Origin: an uncultured beta proteobacterium
GTDB taxonomy: Bacteria; Pseudomonadota; Gammaproteobacteria; Burkholderiales; Rhodocyclaceae
Direction of reading: 5' to 3'
Length of the DNA: 64,000 nucleotides
Assembly: GCA_903908065.1 (NCBI GenBank)
Contig: CAIVQO010000098.1
Coordinates: forward strand, 95,394 to 159,393
The translations under genes were made by a program, and so were the position numbers. Under the pieces are notes generated by a model. The model ran no database searches and was not told the origin of the DNA. It saw nothing but the letters and a program-made list of their open reading frames with translations. Shown in pieces: positions 17,507 to 26,701 of the stretch (position 1 is its first letter; each line of letters begins with the position of its first letter).

Positions 17507-20500
17507 ATGGGCACGGGTTTGGGTATTTCCGGCCGCATCGCCGAGTATTTCCTCAGGAACTCCCTGACGCCGCTGATCGCGCTGATCGCGCTGCTGCTGG
17601 GCATCGGCGCAACGCTGGTCACGCCGCGCGAAGAGGAACCACAGATCAACGTCACCATGGCCAATGTCTTTGTGCCTTTCCCGGGCGCGGCGGCGAAGGA
17701 TGTCGAGGCCCTGGTGGCGCGGCCGGCCGAGCAGGTGCTGTCGCGCATCGCCGGCATCGAGCACGTGTATTCGGTGTCGCGTCCCGGCATGGCGGTGATC
17801 ACCGTCCAGTACCAGGTCGGCGAGGACCCGATCCAGGCCCTGGTGCGGCTCTACGACACCATCAACTCGCACAAGGACTGGCTCTCGCCCAACCTAGGTG
17901 TGCTCGATCCCATCGTCAAGCCGAAGGGCATCGACGACGTGCCCATCGTCACCCTTACCTTCCATAGCGCCGACCCGCTAAAGTCTGCCTTCGAGATGCA
18001 GCAGGTGGCGCGCGCCGCCGAGATCGACCTCAAGCGCATCCCCGGCACGCGTGACGTGACTACCCTCGGCGGTCCCGGTCACGTGATCCGCGTGGTGATG
18101 GACGCCGACCGCATGAACGCACACGGCATCACAGCGCAGGACCTCAAGGCCGCCCTGCAGGTGTCGAACGCCTCGCAGCCGGCAGGCAGCCTGGTGGCCG
18201 GCAACCGCGAGATCCTGGTGCAGACCGGCACCTACATCGAATCCGCCGCCGACGTGAAGCGCCTGGTGGTAGGCGTCTTCGAGCGCCGCCCGGTGTACCT
18301 GGCCGACGTCGCCCAGGTGGTCGACGGCCCCGATCAGCCCTCGCGCTACGTCTGGCATGGCAGCAAGCAGGGTGAGTCTCCGGCCGTGACGCTGTCGGTG
18401 TCGAAGAAGCCGGGCGTGAATGCCGCCGACGTCGCCGAATCCGTGATCGGCCGTGCCGAAGCCCTGCGCGGTACCGTGATCCCCGACGGCGTCGAATTCT
18501 CGGTGACGCGCAACTACGGCGCCACGGCCACCGACAAGGCGCAGAAGCTGATCGGCAAGCTGGTCTTCGCCACGGCCTTCGTCGTTTTGCTGGTGCTGTT
18601 CGCCCTGGGCCGACGCGAGGCGGTGATCGTCGGCACAGCCGTAACCCTGACGCTGGCGGCAACGCTGTTCGCTTCCTGGGCCTGGGGCTTCACGCTCAAC
18701 CGCGTCTCGCTGTTCGCGCTGATCTTCTCCATCGGCATCCTGGTGGACGACGCCATCGTGGTGGTGGAGAACATCCATCGCTGGCAGCAGCTGGAGCCGG
18801 GCAAGCCGTTGTGGCAGCTGATCCCGCCGGCGGTCGACGAAGTCGGCGGACCGACCATCCTCGCCACATTCACCGTGATCGCCGCGCTGCTGCCCATGGC
18901 TTTCGTCAGCGGCCTGATGGGGCCCTACATGAGCCCGATCCCGATCAATGCCTCGATGGGCATGTTTATCTCGCTGGCGATCGCCTTCGTCATCACGCCC
19001 TGGCTGGCGCTCAAACTGATGAAGCCGGCGACACAAGACGGTCATGGCCATGGCGGCGATGCCACAACGCAAAAGCTCGACCGCCTGTTCCGTCGCATCA
19101 TGAGCCCGCTGCTCGATCCGCAGACCGGCCGCGCGGCTCGGCGCAAGCTGTGGATCGGTGTGCTGGCGGCCATTTTCGCCTCGGTCAGCCTCGGCTTCTT
19201 CAAGCTGGTGGTACTGAAGATGCTGCCCTTCGACAACAAGAGCGAATTCCAGGTGGTACTCGACATGCCGGTGGGCACGCCGCTCGAAGAGACCGCCAAG
19301 GTGCTGCGCGAAATCTCGGCCGAGATCGCCCAGGTGCCCGAAGTCGCCGACTACCAGGCCTACGCCGGCACCGCCAGCCCGATCAATTTCAATGGCCTGG
19401 TGCGCCAGTACTACCTGCGCAGCATGCCGGAGCAGGGCGACATCCAGGTCAACCTGGTGGACAAGAAGCACCGCAGCCGCCAGAGCCACGAGATCGCGGT
19501 CTCGGTACGCGACCGAGTTGTCGCGGTGGCGACCAAGCACGGCGGCAACGCCAAGGTGGTCGAAGTACCGCCCGGACCGCCGGTGATGTCGCCCATCGTC
19601 GCCGAGGTCTATGGTCCCGACTACCCTGGCCAGATCGCTGTCGCACAGCAGGTGCGCAAGGCCTTCGAGGGCACGGCCGACATCATCGGCGTCGACGACT
19701 CGATCGACGAAGACGCCGAAAAGCTGGTGCTCAAGGTGAACCAGGCCAAGGCCGCGCTGCTCGGCGTGGCGCAGAAGGACGTGGTCGAGGTGGTGCGCAT
19801 GGGGCTTTCCGGCGAGGACGTGACGCCGGTGCATGACGGCGACGCGAAGTATGAAATCCCGGTGCGCATCGTCCTGCCCGCCGAGCGCCAGAACAGCATC
19901 GACCAGCTGCTCAAACTGAAGGTGCGCGGCCGGGATGGGCAACTGGTGCCGGTGTCGGAAGTGGTCGAGATCCGCCGCCAGCTGCGCGAGAAGCTGATCT
20001 ACCACAAGGACCTGCTGCCGGTGGTCTTCGTCACCGGCGACATGGGCGGCAAGCTGGACAGTCCGCTCTACGGCATGTTCGACATCCGCAGCAAGCTCGC
20101 CGACCTCAAGCTGCCCCAGGGCGGCACGCTGGGAGAGTATTTCATCAGGCAGCCGAAGGACCCCTACGCGCAGTACGCGGTCAAGTGGGACGGCGAATGG
20201 CAGGTCACCTACGAGACCTTCCGCGACATGGGCGCCGCCTACGCCGTCGGCCTGATCCTGATCTACCTGCTGGTCGTGGCGCAGTTCAAAAGCTACCTGG
20301 TGCCGCTGATCATCATGGCGCCGATTCCGCTCACCATCATCGGCGTGATGCCCGGCCACGCCATTGCCGGTGCGCAATTCACGGCGACCTCGATGATTGG
20401 CATGATCGCGCTGGCCGGCATCATCGTGCGCAATTCCATCCTGCTGGTCGATTTCATCAACGAGCAGGTGGCTGGGGGCATGGACTTCGCGGAGGCGGTG

Positions 20501-20710
20501 ATCCAGGCTGCCGCGATTCGCGCCAAACCGATCGTGCTGACCGGCCTGGCCGCGATGCTTGGCGCGCTGTTCATCGTCGACGACCCGATCTTCTCGGGCC
20601 TTGCACTTTCCTTGATTTTCGGCATCCTCGTCTCCACCCTGCTGACGCTGGTGGTGATCCCGGTTCTCTATTACGCGGTCATGAAAGACCGCATCGCCAA
20701 ACCCCACTAA
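17507..20710 (+). CDS. RND family efflux transporter, inner membrane pump (HAE1/AcrB-like)
   Basis: 1067 residues, full length for a proton-driven RND pump with twelve helices and two large periplasmic loops. The proton-relay Asp pair is in GILVDDAIVVVENIHRW (helix 4, about residues 405-421), and the second-half counterpart shows GIIVRNSILLVDFI. The N-terminal REEEPQINVTMANVFVPFPGA is characteristic of this subgroup, which is often found with a short DUF2892 protein as here. It has no CusA-type Met/Glu-rich marker that would point to metal export, so substrate remains open. Confidence 0.94.
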   Translation: MGTGLGISGRIAEYFLRNSLTPLIALIALLLGIGATLVTPREEEPQINVTMANVFVPFPGAAAKDVEALVARPAEQVLSRIAGIEHVYSVSRPGMAVITVQYQVGEDPIQALVRLYDTINSHKDWLSPNLGVLDPIVKPKGIDDVPIVTLTFHSADPLKSAFEMQQVARAAEIDLKRIPGTRDVTTLGGPGHVIRVVMDADRMNAHGITAQDLKAALQVSNASQPAGSLVAGNREILVQTGTYIESAADVKRLVVGVFERRPVYLADVAQVVDGPDQPSRYVWHGSKQGESPAVTLSVSKKPGVNAADVAESVIGRAEALRGTVIPDGVEFSVTRNYGATATDKAQKLIGKLVFATAFVVLLVLFALGRREAVIVGTAVTLTLAATLFASWAWGFTLNRVSLFALIFSIGILVDDAIVVVENIHRWQQLEPGKPLWQLIPPAVDEVGGPTILATFTVIAALLPMAFVSGLMGPYMSPIPINASMGMFISLAIAFVITPWLALKLMKPATQDGHGHGGDATTQKLDRLFRRIMSPLLDPQTGRAARRKLWIGVLAAIFASVSLGFFKLVVLKMLPFDNKSEFQVVLDMPVGTPLEETAKVLREISAEIAQVPEVADYQAYAGTASPINFNGLVRQYYLRSMPEQGDIQVNLVDKKHRSRQSHEIAVSVRDRVVAVATKHGGNAKVVEVPPGPPVMSPIVAEVYGPDYPGQIAVAQQVRKAFEGTADIIGVDDSIDEDAEKLVLKVNQAKAALLGVAQKDVVEVVRMGLSGEDVTPVHDGDAKYEIPVRIVLPAERQNSIDQLLKLKVRGRDGQLVPVSEVVEIRRQLREKLIYHKDLLPVVFVTGDMGGKLDSPLYGMFDIRSKLADLKLPQGGTLGEYFIRQPKDPYAQYAVKWDGEWQVTYETFRDMGAAYAVGLILIYLLVVAQFKSYLVPLIIMAPIPLTIIGVMPGHAIAGAQFTATSMIGMIALAGIIVRNSILLVDFINEQVAGGMDFAEAVIQAAAIRAKPIVLTGLAAMLGALFIVDDPIFSGLALSLIFGILVSTLLTLVVIPVLYYAVMKDRIAKPH

Positions 20711-20720
20711 GGAGATTCAC

Positions 20721-20948
20721 ATGACCGTCAACCAGATCGTCCGCATCGTCGCCGGCTTCTTCATCATGACCTCGCTGGTCCTCGCCCACGTCATGGGCCA
20801 GGTAGACATGAGCAAGCTGTCCTGGCTGTGGTTCACCGCTTTCGTCGGCGCCAACCTGTTCCAGAGTGGCTTCACCAAGTTCTGCCCGCTGGACTCCATC
20901 CTGAAGAAGCTGGGCGTGCCGGAAAGCACCGGCAACAGCTGCGCCTAA
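20721..20948 (+). CDS. DUF2892 (YgaP-like transmembrane domain) protein
   Basis: 75 residues with two hydrophobic helices and the family motif FQSGFTKFCPLDSILKKLG. The same domain forms the membrane anchor of the YgaP rhodanese; here it is stand-alone. It begins ten bases after the pump gene with a GGAG ribosome-binding site, so it is the third gene of the efflux transcript. Function unknown. Confidence 0.87.
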   Translation: MTVNQIVRIVAGFFIMTSLVLAHVMGQVDMSKLSWLWFTAFVGANLFQSGFTKFCPLDSILKKLGVPESTGNSCA

Positions 20949-20967
20949 AGTAATAGTCGCCGTGTAG

Positions 20968-20990
20968 CGGGCGCCGATTTTAGGCGCCCG
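20968..20990. terminator. Hairpin between convergent DUF2892 and trpC genes
   Basis: CGGGCGCC and GGCGCCCG form an eight-base stem with the loop GATTTTA. There is no T tract on either strand, so it may be only a weak or Rho-assisted stop, but it is the sole structure in the 45-base convergent gap. Confidence 0.45.
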
Positions 20991-20993
20991 GCG

Positions 20994-21797
20994 TCAGGCG
21001 AACAGCCTGGCCAGTTCCGCGCCCGGCGAGGGCGCGCGCATGAAGGCTTCGCCGACGAGAAAGGCGCGCACGTTGCGGGAGGTCATGGTCGCCACGTCGG
21101 CCGGGGCGAGGATGCCGGATTCGGTGACCACGATGCGGTCTGCGGGGATGCGGCCCAGCTGCGATAGGGTTGTGTCGAGGTCAACTTGGAAGGTGCGCAG
21201 ATTGCGGTTGTTGATGCCGACCAGCGGCGTCTTCAGTTGCAGCGCGATGTCGAGTTCGGCAGCATCGTGGCATTCGACCAGCACCGACATGCCGAGCGCG
21301 AAGGCAATCGCCTCCATCTCCTGCATCTGCGGCAGCGTCAAGGCGTCGACGATCAGCAGGATGGCGTCGGCGCCCATCGCCCGCGCCTCGTAGACCTGAT
21401 AGGGATCGACCAGGAAGTCCTTGCGCAGCACCGGCAACGCGCAGGCGGTACGGGCCTGCCGAAGGTAGTCGGGGGAACCCTGGAAGAAAGGCGCATCGGT
21501 CAGCACCGAGAGGCAGGTGGCGCCATGCTTCTCGTAATCCGCGGCAATTTCGGTCGGGCGGAAATCGGCACGGATTACGCCCTTGGACGGGCTGGCCTTC
21601 TTGATCTCGGCGATCACCGCCGCGCATTTCGCCGTACTACCAGCGCCGACTCTTGCAGCGACGGCGCCCGCGAAGTCGCGTGCCGGCGCCTGGGCCTCAG
21701 CCTCGGCACGCAGTGCTGCCAGTGGCCTGGCCGCCTTCGCCGCCGCGACTTCCTCGCGCTTGACGGCGAGGATCTTCTCCAGGATGTCGGCGGCCAT
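20994..21797 (-). CDS. trpC: Indole-3-glycerol phosphate synthase
   Basis: 267 residues, monofunctional (not fused to TrpF). Converts CdRP to indole-3-glycerol phosphate with loss of CO2 and water. The TIM-barrel signatures are present: [17 protein letters not shown] with catalytic Lys and Glu near residues 60-75, [22 protein letters not shown], and [14 protein letters not shown]. The start overlaps the trpD stop by one base. Last gene of the trp operon in this orientation. Confidence 0.97.
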   Translation of the reverse strand: MAADILEKILAVKREEVAAAKAARPLAALRAEAEAQAPARDFAGAVAARVGAGSTAKCAAVIAEIKKASPSKGVIRADFRPTEIAADYEKHGATCLSVLTDAPFFQGSPDYLRQARTACALPVLRKDFLVDPYQVYEARAMGADAILLIVDALTLPQMQEMEAIAFALGMSVLVECHDAAELDIALQLKTPLVGINNRNLRTFQVDLDTTLSQLGRIPADRIVVTESGILAPADVATMTSRNVRAFLVGEAFMRAPSPGAELARLFA

Positions 21798-22822
21798 CAG
21801 CCAAACTTCTTGGTGAAGGTCACGAACTCGTCCAACTTCTTGCGCGCCGCGCCGCTGGCGATCACGTCTCGGACCTTGGCGATACCTTCGCTGATCGAGT
21901 CGGCGAGGTTGGCCGTGTAAAGTGCGGCGGCGGCGTTCAGCGTGACGATCTCGCGCGGCGTGCCGGGGACGTTCTCCAGCGCCTCGATCATCATCGCCTT
22001 CGATTCGGCGGCATCGGCAACGCGCAGGCCGCGGTTGGAGACCATGGAGAGTCCGTAGTCCTCAGGATGGATTTCGTATTCGGTGATCTTTCCGTCCTTC
22101 AACTCACCGACCAGGGTCGCGGCGCCGAGCGAAATTTCATCCATGCCATCCTTGCCCCAGACCACCATCACGTGGTCGGCGCCGAGTTGCTGCATGACGC
22201 GCACCTGGATGCCGACGAGGTCCGGATGGAACACGCCCATCAGGGTGTTCGGCGCGCCGGCCGGGTTGGTCAGGGGGCCCAGGATGTTGAAAATGGTGCG
22301 TACGCCCATCTCGCGCCGCACCGGGGCGACGTTCTTCATCGCCGGATGGTGGTTGGGCGCGAACATGAAGCCGCAGCCGATGGCCTCGATGCATTCGCCA
22401 ACCTGCTGCGGCGACAGCATGATGTTGGCGCCCAGCGATTCGAGCACGTCGGCCGCGCCCGATTTCGACGAGACGCTGCGGTTGCCGTGCTTGGCGACGG
22501 TGGCGCCCGCGGCGGCCGCGACGAACATGGTGGTGGTGGAAATGTTGAAGGTGTGGGCGCCATCGCCGCCGGTGCCGACGATGTCGACGAAGTGCGGGTT
22601 GTGCGGCGTGTCGACCTTGGTCGACAACTCGCGCATCACCGTCGCCGCGGCGGAAATTTCGCCGATGGTTTCCTTCTTCACGCGCAGGCCGGTGAGGATC
22701 GCCGACGTCATCACCGGCGAAATCTCCCCGGCCATGATCTGCCGCATCAGGTGCAGCATCTCGTCGTGGAAGATTTCGCGATGCTCGATAGTTCGCTGCA
22801 GGGCTTCCTGGGGGGTGATCAT
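21797..22822 (-). CDS. trpD: Anthranilate phosphoribosyltransferase
   Basis: 341 residues; transfers phosphoribosyl from PRPP to anthranilate. Conserved motifs: [18 protein letters not shown] (PRPP-binding GTGGD loop), [18 protein letters not shown] and the [12 protein letters not shown] segment. Not fused to TrpG. Three bases separate it from trpG and it overlaps trpC by one, so the operon is tightly coupled. Confidence 0.97.
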   Translation of the reverse strand: MITPQEALQRTIEHREIFHDEMLHLMRQIMAGEISPVMTSAILTGLRVKKETIGEISAAATVMRELSTKVDTPHNPHFVDIVGTGGDGAHTFNISTTTMFVAAAAGATVAKHGNRSVSSKSGAADVLESLGANIMLSPQQVGECIEAIGCGFMFAPNHHPAMKNVAPVRREMGVRTIFNILGPLTNPAGAPNTLMGVFHPDLVGIQVRVMQQLGADHVMVVWGKDGMDEISLGAATLVGELKDGKITEYEIHPEDYGLSMVSNRGLRVADAAESKAMMIEALENVPGTPREIVTLNAAAALYTANLADSISEGIAKVRDVIASGAARKKLDEFVTFTKKFG

Positions 22823-22825
22823 GGC

Positions 22826-23389
22826 TCAGGCTTTCAAGAAGTTTTTGAGGAGATCGTGGCCGGCTTCGGTGGCGATCGATTCGGGATGGAACTGCACGCC
22901 TTGCAGTGCGAATTCCTTGTGGCGCACGCCCATGATTTCGCCGTCGTCCGTCCACGCGGTAACTTCCAAACAGTCGGGCAGGCTCTCGCGGCGGATCGCC
23001 AGCGAGTGGTAGCGCACGACGGTCAGCGGATTCGGCAGGCCGGCAAAAACGCCCTTGCCTTCGTGATGCACCGGCGAGGTCTTGCCGTGCATCAGCTGCT
23101 TGGCATGGACGATCTCGCCGCCGAAGGCCGCGCCGATGCTCTGGTGGCCAAGGCAGACGCCGAGCAGCGGGACCTTGCCGGCGAATTCGCGGATCGCCGC
23201 CACCGAAATGCCGGCCTCTGCTGGCGAGCAGGGCCCGGGCGAAACCACGATGCGGGCGGGCTGCATCGCGGCGATTTCCTTCAGCGTGACGGCGTCGTTG
23301 CGATACACGCGCACGTCTTCGCCAAGCTCGCCGAAATACTGGACCAGGTTGTAAGTGAAGCTGTCGTAGTTGTCGATCATCAGCAGCAT
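22826..23389 (-). CDS. trpG: Anthranilate synthase glutamine amidotransferase subunit
   Basis: 187 residues, class I amidotransferase that feeds ammonia to TrpE. Catalytic triad visible: C79 in LLGVCLGHQ, and His and Glu in [11 protein letters not shown]. The start is set at the ATG opening [19 protein letters not shown]; an upstream in-frame extension has no domain content. Ten bases separate it from trpE. In related bacteria the same protein can also serve PabB for folate. Confidence 0.97.
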   Translation of the reverse strand: MLLMIDNYDSFTYNLVQYFGELGEDVRVYRNDAVTLKEIAAMQPARIVVSPGPCSPAEAGISVAAIREFAGKVPLLGVCLGHQSIGAAFGGEIVHAKQLMHGKTSPVHHEGKGVFAGLPNPLTVVRYHSLAIRRESLPDCLEVTAWTDDGEIMGVRHKEFALQGVQFHPESIATEAGHDLLKNFLKA

Positions 23390-23399
23390 GATGGCCCCC

Positions 23400-24896
23400 T
23401 CATTCGAAACGCGTATCGAGGCCGGATTCGGCCATCTCGGCGGCACGCAGCTGGGCGCGCGCCTTGTTCAGCGTTTCCTGCCATTCGCTGTCGGGGTCGG
23501 AGTCGGCGACGATGCCGGCGCCGGCCTGAACGAAGATATGTCCATCCTTGACCACCGCAGTGCGGATCGCGATGCAGAGGTCCATGTCACCGTTGAAGCC
23601 GAGGTAGCCCGCGGCGCCGGCGTAGATGCCGCGCTTACTGGGCTCCAGTTCGTCGATGATTTCCATGGCCCGCACCTTGGGCGCGCCGGACACCGTGCCG
23701 GCGGGGAAGGTGGCCTTGAGCACGCTTGTCGCACCCTCGTCGTCCTTCAGCGTCGCCTCGACGTTGGAGACGATGTGCATCACGTGCGAATATCGCTCGA
23801 TGCTGAACTGGTCGGTGACGCGCACCGTGCCGGTCTTGGCGACGCGCCCGGCGTCGTTACGGCCGAGGTCGAGCAGCATCAGGTGCTCGGCGCGCTCCTT
23901 GGGGTCGGCCAGCAGGTCGGCCGCCAGCGCTTCGTCTTCCGCAGCATTGGCCCCGCGCTTGCGCGTGCCGGCGATGGGGCGCACGGTGACGGTACGATCC
24001 TCGCCGGCATCTTCCAGGCGCACCAGGATCTCGGGCGAGGCGCCGACGACGTGGAAATCCTGGAAGTTGAAATAGAACATGTAGGGCGAGGGGTTCAGGG
24101 TGCGCAGCGCGCGGTAGAGCGCCATCGGGCTGGCGGCGAAGGGCTTTTTCATGCGCTGCGAGAGCACCACCTGCATGATGTCGCCATCGACGATGTACTG
24201 CTTGGCGCGACGCACCGCGGCCTTGAACTCGGCCTCGCCGAATTCCGAAACGGCTGGCGCCGACGCTACGCGCACGTCCTCGGGAATGCTCACCGGCGCG
24301 CGCAGGCGGCCGAGCAGCTCCTTGAGGCGCGCCTGAGCCTGCTTCCAGGCGCCGGGGAAGCCGGGCTCGGCATACACCACCAGGCTCAGCTTGCCGGAGA
24401 GGTTATCGACGATGGCGATTTCCTCCGACAGCAGCAGCAGGATGTCGGGCACGCCTTCGAGGCCGGCGGCTTCCGGCTTGTGCGTCTTGGCGAGCTTCGG
24501 TTCGACGAAACGCACTGTGTCATAGCCGAAGACGCCGACCAGGCCGCCGCAGAAGCGCGGCAGGCCGGGCAGGTCGGGCACCTTGAAGCGAGCCATGAAC
24601 TCGGAGATGAAACTCATCGGATTCGTATGGTCGCGCCGCTCGGCGACGCGGTTGCCGCTAAGCACCATGATCGCGCCGTCGACCACGGCGATGCGAGTGC
24701 CGGCGGCCAGGCCGATGAAGGAGTAGCGGCCGAAGCGCTCGCCGCCCTGCACCGATTCGAGCAGGTAGGAGTAGGGGTCGTTGGCCAGCTTGAGGTAGAT
24801 CGACAGCGGCGTGTCGAGGTCGGCGAAGGTCTCGAGCGTCACCGGAATGCGGTTGTAGCCCTCCGCCGCAAGGCGGTTGAATTCGATTTCAGTCAT
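23400..24896 (-). CDS. trpE: Anthranilate synthase component I
   Basis: 498 residues; chorismate plus ammonia to anthranilate and pyruvate. The C-terminal chorismate-binding domain shows [31 protein letters not shown] and [18 protein letters not shown]. The feedback-inhibition motif LLES (residues about 46-49, YLLESVQGG) in the N-terminal domain indicates tryptophan sensitivity. A Trp-rich leader peptide lies in the 168 bases upstream. Confidence 0.97.
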   Translation of the reverse strand: MTEIEFNRLAAEGYNRIPVTLETFADLDTPLSIYLKLANDPYSYLLESVQGGERFGRYSFIGLAAGTRIAVVDGAIMVLSGNRVAERRDHTNPMSFISEFMARFKVPDLPGLPRFCGGLVGVFGYDTVRFVEPKLAKTHKPEAAGLEGVPDILLLLSEEIAIVDNLSGKLSLVVYAEPGFPGAWKQAQARLKELLGRLRAPVSIPEDVRVASAPAVSEFGEAEFKAAVRRAKQYIVDGDIMQVVLSQRMKKPFAASPMALYRALRTLNPSPYMFYFNFQDFHVVGASPEILVRLEDAGEDRTVTVRPIAGTRKRGANAAEDEALAADLLADPKERAEHLMLLDLGRNDAGRVAKTGTVRVTDQFSIERYSHVMHIVSNVEATLKDDEGATSVLKATFPAGTVSGAPKVRAMEIIDELEPSKRGIYAGAAGYLGFNGDMDLCIAIRTAVVKDGHIFVQAGAGIVADSDPDSEWQETLNKARAQLRAAEMAESGLDTRFE

Positions 24897-24960
24897 GGGT
24901 AAAGCTCCGGAAAACGGGTCTGCAACGACGGGCGCGGGCCGTGGGCCGGCGCGGTAAGGA

Positions 24961-25059
24961 TCAGCGGCGCGTGAGCGCGAAAGCGGGCCAGGGCCGCCAG
25001 GGCCAGGCCTCCGCCCCGAGGGCGTGTTTCCTTGTCGTATGCAGGTTGCGGTGGAGCAT
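24961..25059 (-). CDS. trpL: Candidate trp operon leader peptide
   Basis: A 32-codon reading frame that starts five bases after the gph stop and ends 64 bases before the trpE ATG. Its residues 17-26 read [10 protein letters not shown], with three Trp codons in six positions. Downstream RNA can fold GCGCCGGCC against GGCCCGCGC (one mismatch), and the Trp-codon stretch is itself rich in GGCC repeats that could pair with it. No clear U-run follows, and no good Shine-Dalgarno is seen; initiation could be coupled to the end of gph. Ribosome stalling control of trpE is the inferred role. In GC-rich DNA three TGG codons could also arise by chance. Confidence 0.5.
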   Translation of the reverse strand: MLHRNLHTTRKHALGAEAWPWRPWPAFALTRR

Positions 25060-25064
25060 GAGGA

Positions 25065-25739
25065 TCAAGCGGTCTTTCGGGAGTCGTTGCCGAGGATGCG
25101 TTGCGCCGCCTCGGCGAGCGACGTGACTATAGCATCGCAATCAATTCCCTGCACGTCCATGCCTTCGTTGTAGCCGTAGGGAACGATGAACACCGGGCAG
25201 CCGGCGGCGCGCGCGGCCACGGCATCGTGGTGCGAATCGCCGATGTGCAGGTTCTCTCCGGGCCGCGTGCCCATGCGCTCGCAGGCATGCAGCAGTTGGG
25301 CCGGATGCGGCTTCTTGTGCGCCAGGGTATCGCCCGAAACGGCGAACTCGAACCAGGGCGCCAGCCCGGTCGCCACCAGCAGCGGTTCGGTGAAGGCTGC
25401 CGCCTTGTTGGTGATCACCGCCAGGCGCAGGCCAGCATCGCGCATTTCTTGCAGGCCCTCGACCACGCCGGGGAAGACGGTAGAGCATCTGCCATTTTCG
25501 ATCGCATAGTGGCGGCGGAAGATGGCTTGCGCAGCGTCGACAGCGGCTTCGTCAAGATCAGGCAGGCAGCGCGCGACCAGCTTGGGAATGCCGCGGCCGA
25601 CGAAGCTGGCGACGGTTTGCAGCGGGAACTCCGGGCGCCCCAACTCGCGCATCATGGCGTTGGCGGCGGCGGCAAGATCGGGGATGGTGTCGAGCAGTGT
25701 GCCGTCGAGGTCGACGGTAACGGAGCGGATCGTAGTCAT
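25065..25739 (-). CDS. gph: Phosphoglycolate phosphatase (HAD family)
   Basis: 224 residues; hydrolyses 2-phosphoglycolate arising from DNA repair or oxygenase activity. HAD motif I DLDGTLLDT at residues 10-18 contains the nucleophile D10, motif II is the AVITNKAA Thr, motif III the K in AHKKPHP, and motif IV the GDSHHD acid pair. The chosen ATG directly precedes the first strand; an upstream in-frame codon would add 19 unrelated residues. In many betaproteobacteria gph lies between rpe and trpE; here rpe is 7 kb away. Confidence 0.92.
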   Translation of the reverse strand: MTTIRSVTVDLDGTLLDTIPDLAAAANAMMRELGRPEFPLQTVASFVGRGIPKLVARCLPDLDEAAVDAAQAIFRRHYAIENGRCSTVFPGVVEGLQEMRDAGLRLAVITNKAAAFTEPLLVATGLAPWFEFAVSGDTLAHKKPHPAQLLHACERMGTRPGENLHIGDSHHDAVAARAAGCPVFIVPYGYNEGMDVQGIDCDAIVTSLAEAAQRILGNDSRKTA

Positions 25740-25828
25740 GCCGCGACGATAGCATGGCCGCGCCGTGAGGCCGGCAAGCGGCGCCGATGGCGGCATAGCG
25801 GGGATTTATCGTGGATGCCGGTGGGGTT

Positions 25829-26701
25829 TCAGGTGCTGCGCAACCCAAGCATCAGACGGGAATCGGCCGGGCTCGCCACCTCGCGTCCGGCGCGTCGCGC
25901 GCAAGCGGCCAGGGCCTCGATCAGCGCGCCGTTGCTCGGGGCCTTGGAGCCATCGGGCAGGTAGAAGGTATCTTCGAGGCCGCTGCGCAGCATGCCGCCC
26001 AGTTCGGCGGTGCGTTGGTGCAGCGGCCAGACCTCGGCGCGACCGATCAGCGTGGTTTGCCAGTGCGAACCCGGCTCGATCCAGCGCAGCAGCAGGGCCA
26101 GCAGGTCGGCGTCGGCGGGCATGCCGGAGGCGACGCCCATGACGAAGTTGCAGCCGGCATGGCTCGTCATCCCGGCCTTGCGGTACATGGCGACCGAACG
26201 CACGATGCCGACGTCGAAGCATTCGAACTCGGGGCGGGTGCCGGTTTCATGCATCAAGTCGAGGAAAGCCTGCACCTTTTCCACCGGGTTGTCGAATACC
26301 ATCGGCGGCCAGGCCCAGCGGCCGTCATCGCGCAGCTTCAGGTAGTTCAGCGTGCCGGCGTTGCAGGCGGCAATCTCGGGCTTCACGCGGCGGATGCAGG
26401 CGGCGGGACCGGATATGTCGGGCCCGATCACGCCGGTGGTCAGGTTGATGATCACGCCGGGGCAGGCAGCGCGGATGGCGTCGACGATTTCGGCGGCGAC
26501 CGCCGGGTCCCAGGAGGGCAGGTGGCCTTTGCCCGGCGCCTGCTGACGCAGATGCACATGCATGATGCTGGCGCCGGCGTCGAAGGCCTCGCCCGCCGAG
26601 GCGGCCATCTGCTGCGGCGTGACCGGTACCGGATACTGCACCGGGTCGGTGAGCACGCCGGTGAGCGCGCAGGTCAGGATGGCTTTGTCATGGGCAGGCA
26701 T
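25829..26701 (-). CDS. Beta-keto acid cleavage enzyme family protein (BKACE, DUF849)
   Basis: 290 residues. BKACE enzymes are zinc-dependent TIM barrels that condense a beta-keto acid with acetyl-CoA and release acetoacetate plus a new CoA ester; 3-keto-5-aminohexanoate cleavage enzyme (Kce) is the type member. The metal-binding HxH is in AGASIMHVHLR (about residues 48-50) and the third ligand Glu in RSGLEDTFYLPDG. The start overlaps the end of the carboxylase alpha gene by 28 bases, so it is part of the catabolic operon. Its natural substrate is unknown. Confidence 0.9.
   Translation of the reverse strand: MPAHDKAILTCALTGVLTDPVQYPVPVTPQQMAASAGEAFDAGASIMHVHLRQQAPGKGHLPSWDPAVAAEIVDAIRAACPGVIINLTTGVIGPDISGPAACIRRVKPEIAACNAGTLNYLKLRDDGRWAWPPMVFDNPVEKVQAFLDLMHETGTRPEFECFDVGIVRSVAMYRKAGMTSHAGCNFVMGVASGMPADADLLALLLRWIEPGSHWQTTLIGRAEVWPLHQRTAELGGMLRSGLEDTFYLPDGSKAPSNGALIEALAACARRAGREVASPADSRLMLGLRST

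Noticed and set aside
17978..20707. Open frame of 909 codons on the minus strand opposite the RND pump
   Set aside because: His/Asp/Arg/Gln-rich composition with no domain pattern; a GC-skewed antisense shadow of a clear RND gene.
22067..24902. Two long plus-strand frames opposite trpD, trpG and trpE
   Set aside because: They mirror well-supported trp genes and have no protein-like motifs or ribosome-binding sites.
24897..24960. Classical transcription terminator of a trp attenuator
   Set aside because: A GC hairpin exists but it is not followed by a run of T; only a GTTTT stretch occurs further on.
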